Part shown: positions 59,415-64,000 of the stretch, piece by piece
How the letters are laid out: every line of letters starts with the position of its first letter
Position numbering within the stretch: the first letter of the stretch is position 1
Assembly: GCA_019722365.1 (NCBI GenBank)
Contig: JADFUC010001889.1
Location: forward strand, 868,001 to 932,000
Source of the DNA: Lithospermum erythrorhizon
Lineage: Eukaryota > Streptophyta > Magnoliopsida > Boraginales > Boraginaceae
Direction of reading: 5' to 3'
Length of the DNA: 64,000 nucleotides
Position numbers and translations under genes: made by a program
The notes under the pieces: model-generated
Seen by the model: only the letters and a program-made list of their open reading frames with translations
Told to the model about the DNA's origin: nothing
The model's database searches: none

Positions 59415-60861
59415 TGGTGTTTACTGTTTAATAAATGAGGTAATATAATTATTTAATCTAAAAAAATTGTTACTCGATTGCATTATAGTTCTAGCTAATT
59501 GTTGCAATAACTAGTTTGATAGAGTAATGGATGATTGAGAGTAACCTACCTTATTAATATATCTGAAAGGCCTTATTAATATATTCGGTGCCTACACAAT
59601 TAATGGACTGTATTCAATACCCTTCCAGATGCCAGAATCGGGCCCACTCTGACCATATATACGTTTACACTTGGCCTTAACAACGAAGCTCATGCGATGA
59701 TACCACGCGTTAAGAATCCACGAATCCATAACTAAAACCAATTAATCGCGCTAATACGCTGAATTTGACTTCGACTACTCCTTAATCGTCTATTTATCAT
59801 ATAGTTTGATTTCAAATTACAAAATCGTAAAATTAATTTAAATGAATTGGAGTACATATATATTTGTGGGCAATGATATAAATTATAAATAAAGTGATGT
59901 GAGCAGTGGCGGACCTATGTTTGTTCAAGGTGGTTCATTTGAATTGGCAAAGACATATTTTTTATTCTTAATCTTTTATCTTTATTGAGGTTTCATTGTA
60001 TAATTAACTTTTTATTGTAAGTAAAACTTAAAGACCTGAAGCTAAATTTATTATAAAGTATGATGTATAATTGATAATATTTTATCAAATTCGTTAAAAA
60101 AAATTATTACATATTTCAAACTATCACTTCTAATGATGTATATCCGAATTTGAATGTGGGGTGAGTTAACTTCAATCAGGTCAAAGTCACAAAACTCTGA
60201 ACCATGTTAATATACAAACCAAGTGTCATTCTCTGTCCCCAAAATAGATCCAAAATATTTATGAGTTGTTGCATGCATGAGCATATATAATCGACTTGAT
60301 CGATCGTAGAATTCTGTGGAATATTCATCCATGAATAATTTAATTATAGAATATGAAGTTCCACGTGCTCCTGGCTGTGAAGTTGAGAGAAAGGAAAGAT
60401 AGTAGGAAAGAACCACCAGCTTGCCTTTACAATCCTTGAGAAGTTAATTATTATATATACTTCATCATAAGAAATAATAATTCAATTTATTTTTTTAATA
60501 ATCAAAATTAAAATTTTTAATATCTTAATTATAATGTAAATAATAGTAATAGTTATTTATCGATTTGTTTCCTCGAAAAGTTTTAATCAAGTCAAGGCTT
60601 TGGTCTACTATAATTAAAAAGTTCGTTGGGATTTAGACTATAAAAATGATTACGTGGTATGATTTGTCCTCAATTCGATCCTATATATTAGCTTACACAA
60701 ATTATGAAATTAACGATTTCTACGTGAAGTTGGAGAAGAGATCAAATCTAGACACACAAATCACTTGGCTTTCTGATTAAATCCTAACTTTCAACTATTA
60801 AAATAATTAAAATTCAACTCTCGATCCCATTTTTGGGCATCAAATTTCACAAAATATTATA
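59415..60861. other. Intergenic, AT-rich
   Basis: No gene was recognised. The phrase CCTTATTAATATAT is repeated at 59551 and 59572. A 69-residue frame at 60207 (-) has no family signature. Confidence 0.4.
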
Positions 60862-61075
60862 CTCCCTCTATTTCCGTATTTCATTGTCTAAAAGTTAAAA
60901 ATTATTTTTTCTGCCAATAAGTAGCTGATTGCTTATAATTTCACGCATCTTTTACACTCTTAATGTAGTTTTTTATATTTTGAATGTATCTTTTTACAAT
61001 TTCAATGCAGTTTTTCACAATTTCTTAATAAAATAATTTTCATCTAAACAATTATCTATTATGAAATGGAGAGAG
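60862..61075. mobile_element. Stowaway-like MITE
   Basis: A 214-base element with TA on both sides. Its left end reads CTCCCTCTATTTCCGTATTT and its right end, on the minus strand, CTCTCTCCATTTCATAATAG; both continue inward to an ATTGTCTAAA / ATTGTTTAGA word. It has no coding capacity. Same general family style as the element in the SYMRK intron, but a different sequence. Confidence 0.8.
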
Positions 61076-62809
61076 TATAACATATTAAAAAAAATTAAGT
61101 TCAAAATTTCACAAGTCAATACATCAAAATTTGAAATTAGACAATCTATTCGGGATAGAGAAAGTAATATGCAACTCATAGGTGCAACTAATAAGGGGGA
61201 TTTATATTAACTAATAAGGATGATTTATATTAGGTGGCCATGTTATTTTGGAGGAGAATATTTGAGATTAAAATCTATATAATGATTATGATTTCAGGTG
61301 TTAATTCTGATTTTAGGAGTTACTCATTGATTACCATGTTTATGGTCTAAATCTTTTACTATTGCAAGCCTTTATTGAGGTTTTAACGTTCAAATGACTT
61401 ACTATTCCAGCCAAAAACATGATAACGGATTCTACAATTTTTGCTTGTTTCTTGATTTCAATTAAATAAACTGTGTACTCTAATGGGTGGCCGACAATGA
61501 TGTATAGTATGTTTCCTGCATTTGTTCGTAGTCTCTTTTTGGGTATACATCACGAACTCTTCATCCCAAAAAATTCACTTAATTTTGGATTTCGTTAACC
61601 AACTTTTATAACTCCAAATATCTTATTCCTTTCAATTCAAAATAATCGATTTACACATATCAGCATAAATCTTTTAATCTTCACTCATTTTTAATTATAT
61701 AATTAAAAAATTAAAAATTAATATTCAAAAATATTTTAAAAGACTAATCCAATTATATAAATTTTATATTTTTAAAAATAATAAATAATTAATAATTCAT
61801 TAACAAAGCTCACTCTCAAAAAAGACATTCACAATAATTTAACCTTGAGCAGTTGATTTCTAAAAATGTACTGCGCACTCTTACGTTCGGAAGATCTAAG
61901 TGAATCCCTCTTGCTTATGACAAATAAGGCCCATGATAGGAGGGAATCCAAGACGTGTGATGGCGAAAGAACCGGCGAAGGTTTTGCTGAGTTTCTCTTT
62001 TATTTCATTTAATATTAATATTGTGCTTCAAAATCTCTCTTAGTCATTTATGCGCATGCCAGCTGACGATCTCCATGCATCTTCTATGTACATACTGTAT
62101 ACAGAGGATCATCTCATCTCAAACTAGTTAATGTAATTTTAAAAAAATGGCTTTGAACATCACTCAAGTTTTATTTATATCCCACTTCGATCACTCAAAA
62201 TAATTTTCGACCTAATTCGATCACTCTAGTACAAAAAAATTATCCAATTGACTACTTTCGACCATTTTCTTTTCGAATTCTGGAAAATCTACCAAACAAG
62301 ACTTAAACTTTCGTCCTAACCATTTAAAAAACAATACCATAATCTTTTGCCCCCACCCCATTCTCGTCTCCTCCACCAGGCACCACCGCCCCTTTCTCAC
62401 GACAACGACCACCAAGACATCCTCCCCTCCCACATTTCAACAACCACCAAAAATCAAACCCAAACTAGAGAACCTAGCACATCATCAAACTCAAATTAAG
62501 CAAAGAATGACAATTAAAGATAAAATTAAGTAGAGAATGAACTCAAACTCAAATTAAACAGATGCATTAAAAACCCAATTATGGAAATACTTGAAAAGAT
62601 TCACTTTTTATTCTTCTTGTTCTAAAAACAACTCCAAAATAGAGGCATAGGTATTGTGGTCACTCTGTTGACTATAACTGAAAGTTGTGGATGTAAAGGC
62701 ATCTGATTGATTTTAAGACTTCAATTGAGTTGCAATTATGAGAGGTGAGTTTCAAAGTGCACTAAATATTTTGGGATTTGTAGTATGGAAGTTAAGATGC
62801 AATTATTCT
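61076..62809. other. Intergenic, AT-rich
   Basis: No gene was recognised. A C-rich stretch at about 62340-62430 gives a Val/Gly-rich 70-residue frame on the minus strand that is almost certainly chance. ACTCAAATTAA(G/A)CA words repeat at about 62489 and 62548. Confidence 0.4.
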
Positions 62810-63165
62810 TGTTAGAAATCAAAAGCTCAAAAATGTGATTGCATACGTAAAGAACTTCAAGATCGTTGTACTCAAATGCTCGAAGAAACTCTCCTTTATC
62901 GATTCATTCAAGGGCTTTATATATAGCCTCCGTGAGATTACAAATGACTAACTAATGTCGAAAGATAGCCTACCTATAAGATAACAACTTCATGGAAATA
63001 AATTTAACTAACTAATAGACTCTCAACGATTACTTAATGCAGATAAAGATAGTTTTATTCAAATATAAACAACTTTCCGAATAATATGAAAGACTAAACT
63101 CTCAGACATGTCATGAACTCCGCATTGCAAATGCATGGATATGGACAGCTTCTTCATTCTCTCCC
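62810..63165 (-). repeat. Probable 3' LTR of the right-edge copia element
   Basis: On the minus strand a polypurine tract (AAGGGAGAGAA, 63159-63169) is followed by about 350 bases that end in GATTTCTAACA at 62810. A TATATATAGC core (forward, 62920) is present. The other LTR lies outside the window. Confidence 0.55.
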
Positions 63166-63189
63166 TTAATCTAGATGTTGTTTCAACAT

Positions 63190-64000
63190 TTAGATTACTT
63201 CAGTAATATGACACATGCCCATAGCATTCCTCTGCTTCTGAAATGCTTCTGTCTTCAGAGGTTTAGTCATTATATCCGCAATCTGAACTTCACTTGCACA
63301 CTTGATCAAAGCAATGATCCCATCTCTGGACAGGTCCCTTAAGAAATGATAACGTACATCTATATGCTTGCTCCTACCATGCATTACTGGATTTTTAGAA
63401 AGCTTGATAGTTGAGCTGTTATCACATCTTATCTCTGTGCAATTCTCTACATTCACTTCCCAAGTTCCTCTGTAATCCTTCTCGAATCTAAATAGTACGA
63501 CAATCCTACAATAGTAGTCAAGAATCTAACTCCGCCTCAGTAGTGAGATAATGCTGGCTAACAGTCGCTTTCTTTGAACTCCAAGCAAATGCTGTTCTCT
63601 CGAACCTCGTAATAAACACATATCCACCAGGCTTTTCCTATCTTCTATGTCTCCCCGTGATAGTTACTATCTCAGAGTAGGTTGCTAATTCCTCCATCGC
63701 TGTCCTTTTGTAGTAGATTCCAAATCGATTGTTCCTTCAAATATCTCAATATTTCGCTACTATAGATGTAGCTTCAAGAGTTCAACAATATCTCGGGCTG
63801 ACGACCGCGACATACACGATGTCGCCTTGCGGAATGTTGTACATAAGGCTTCCTACAACTGCTTGTACCGAAGTCTCATCCACTATCCTTCCCTTGGCAC
63901 TTTATCAACTCTAGCCCGAACAATTGGATTACACACCGAAGTCAGTTGGCCAAACATTCCAAACTTAAGCAACAATGCTGTATCTTCTCTGACATATAAA
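63190..64000 (-). mobile_element. Ty1/copia element, RT and RNase H end (reverse, runs off the window)
   Basis: From 63456 to 63190 an uninterrupted minus-strand frame of 88 codons reads CDNSSTIKLSKNPVMHGRSK, HIDVRYHFLRDL and ADIMTKPLK, the RNase H terminus of copia polyproteins with its conserved D.NSSTIKL and HI.VRYHFLR boxes. Upstream (63480-64000) the preceding blocks are recognisable but broken by frameshifts: EIFEGTIDLES (about 63740), GDIEDRKSLV (about 63645) and KRLLASIISL, where KKQ.VTLSTTEAE-type wording is expected. The terminal block is clearly better preserved than anything upstream of it. The element continues past the right edge. Confidence 0.88.

Noticed and set aside
62221..62433. 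A 70-codon Val/Gly-rich minus-strand frame
   Set aside because: It comes from a C/A-rich low-complexity stretch with no conserved motif.

Overview
This is nuclear DNA from a seed plant, most likely a eudicot. The genes have introns with GT-AG (once GC-AG) borders, the intergenic DNA is very AT-rich and full of decayed transposons, and every recognisable protein is plant-specific or plant-typical. Two genes, STR2 and SYMRK, are normally kept only by plants that form arbuscular mycorrhiza (AM), so the organism is probably an AM host. I cannot name the species. I saw no rRNA, tRNA, CRISPR or organellar sequence.

Layout. 0-2.7 kb: a degenerate tandem array, then AT-rich spacer. 2.7-5.3 kb: a two-exon SANT/Myb-like gene (+). 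5.9-12 kb: relics, namely a GH3 beta-xylosidase fragment, an hAT transposase pseudogene (-) and an RNase H-like fragment (-). 13.3-19.0 kb: one Ty1/copia element with both LTRs, eroded beyond long open frames. 19.95-20.6 kb: a single-exon PB1-domain gene (+). 22.5-27.3 kb: hAT-type remnants and tandem repeats. 28.1-30.8 kb: the ABCG half-transporter STR2 (+, 3 exons). 33.0-38.7 kb: SYMRK (+, 13 exons), with a Stowaway-like MITE in one intron. 39.3-40.3 kb: BRICK1 (-, 2 exons). 44.15-44.4 kb: a polcalcin (+, single exon). 45-64 kb: almost only transposon debris, with at least four further Ty1/copia derivatives, one of them a SIRE-like element with paired LTRs but no visible pol.

The most interesting part is 28-39 kb. 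STR2 (transporter of the periarbuscular membrane) and SYMRK (receptor kinase of the common symbiosis pathway) lie head to tail, about 2.2 kb apart. From memory, the Medicago orthologues have consecutive locus numbers, so this may be an ancient symbiosis gene pair. The SYMRK model here is complete and in frame (592 aa) but lacks the malectin-like ectodomain; it keeps a signal peptide, a GDPC motif, two LRR exons, one transmembrane helix and an intact kinase. BRICK1 and polcalcin are ordinary housekeeping and pollen genes.

All exon borders were worked out by eye from splice signals, reading phase and protein family knowledge. No search was run.
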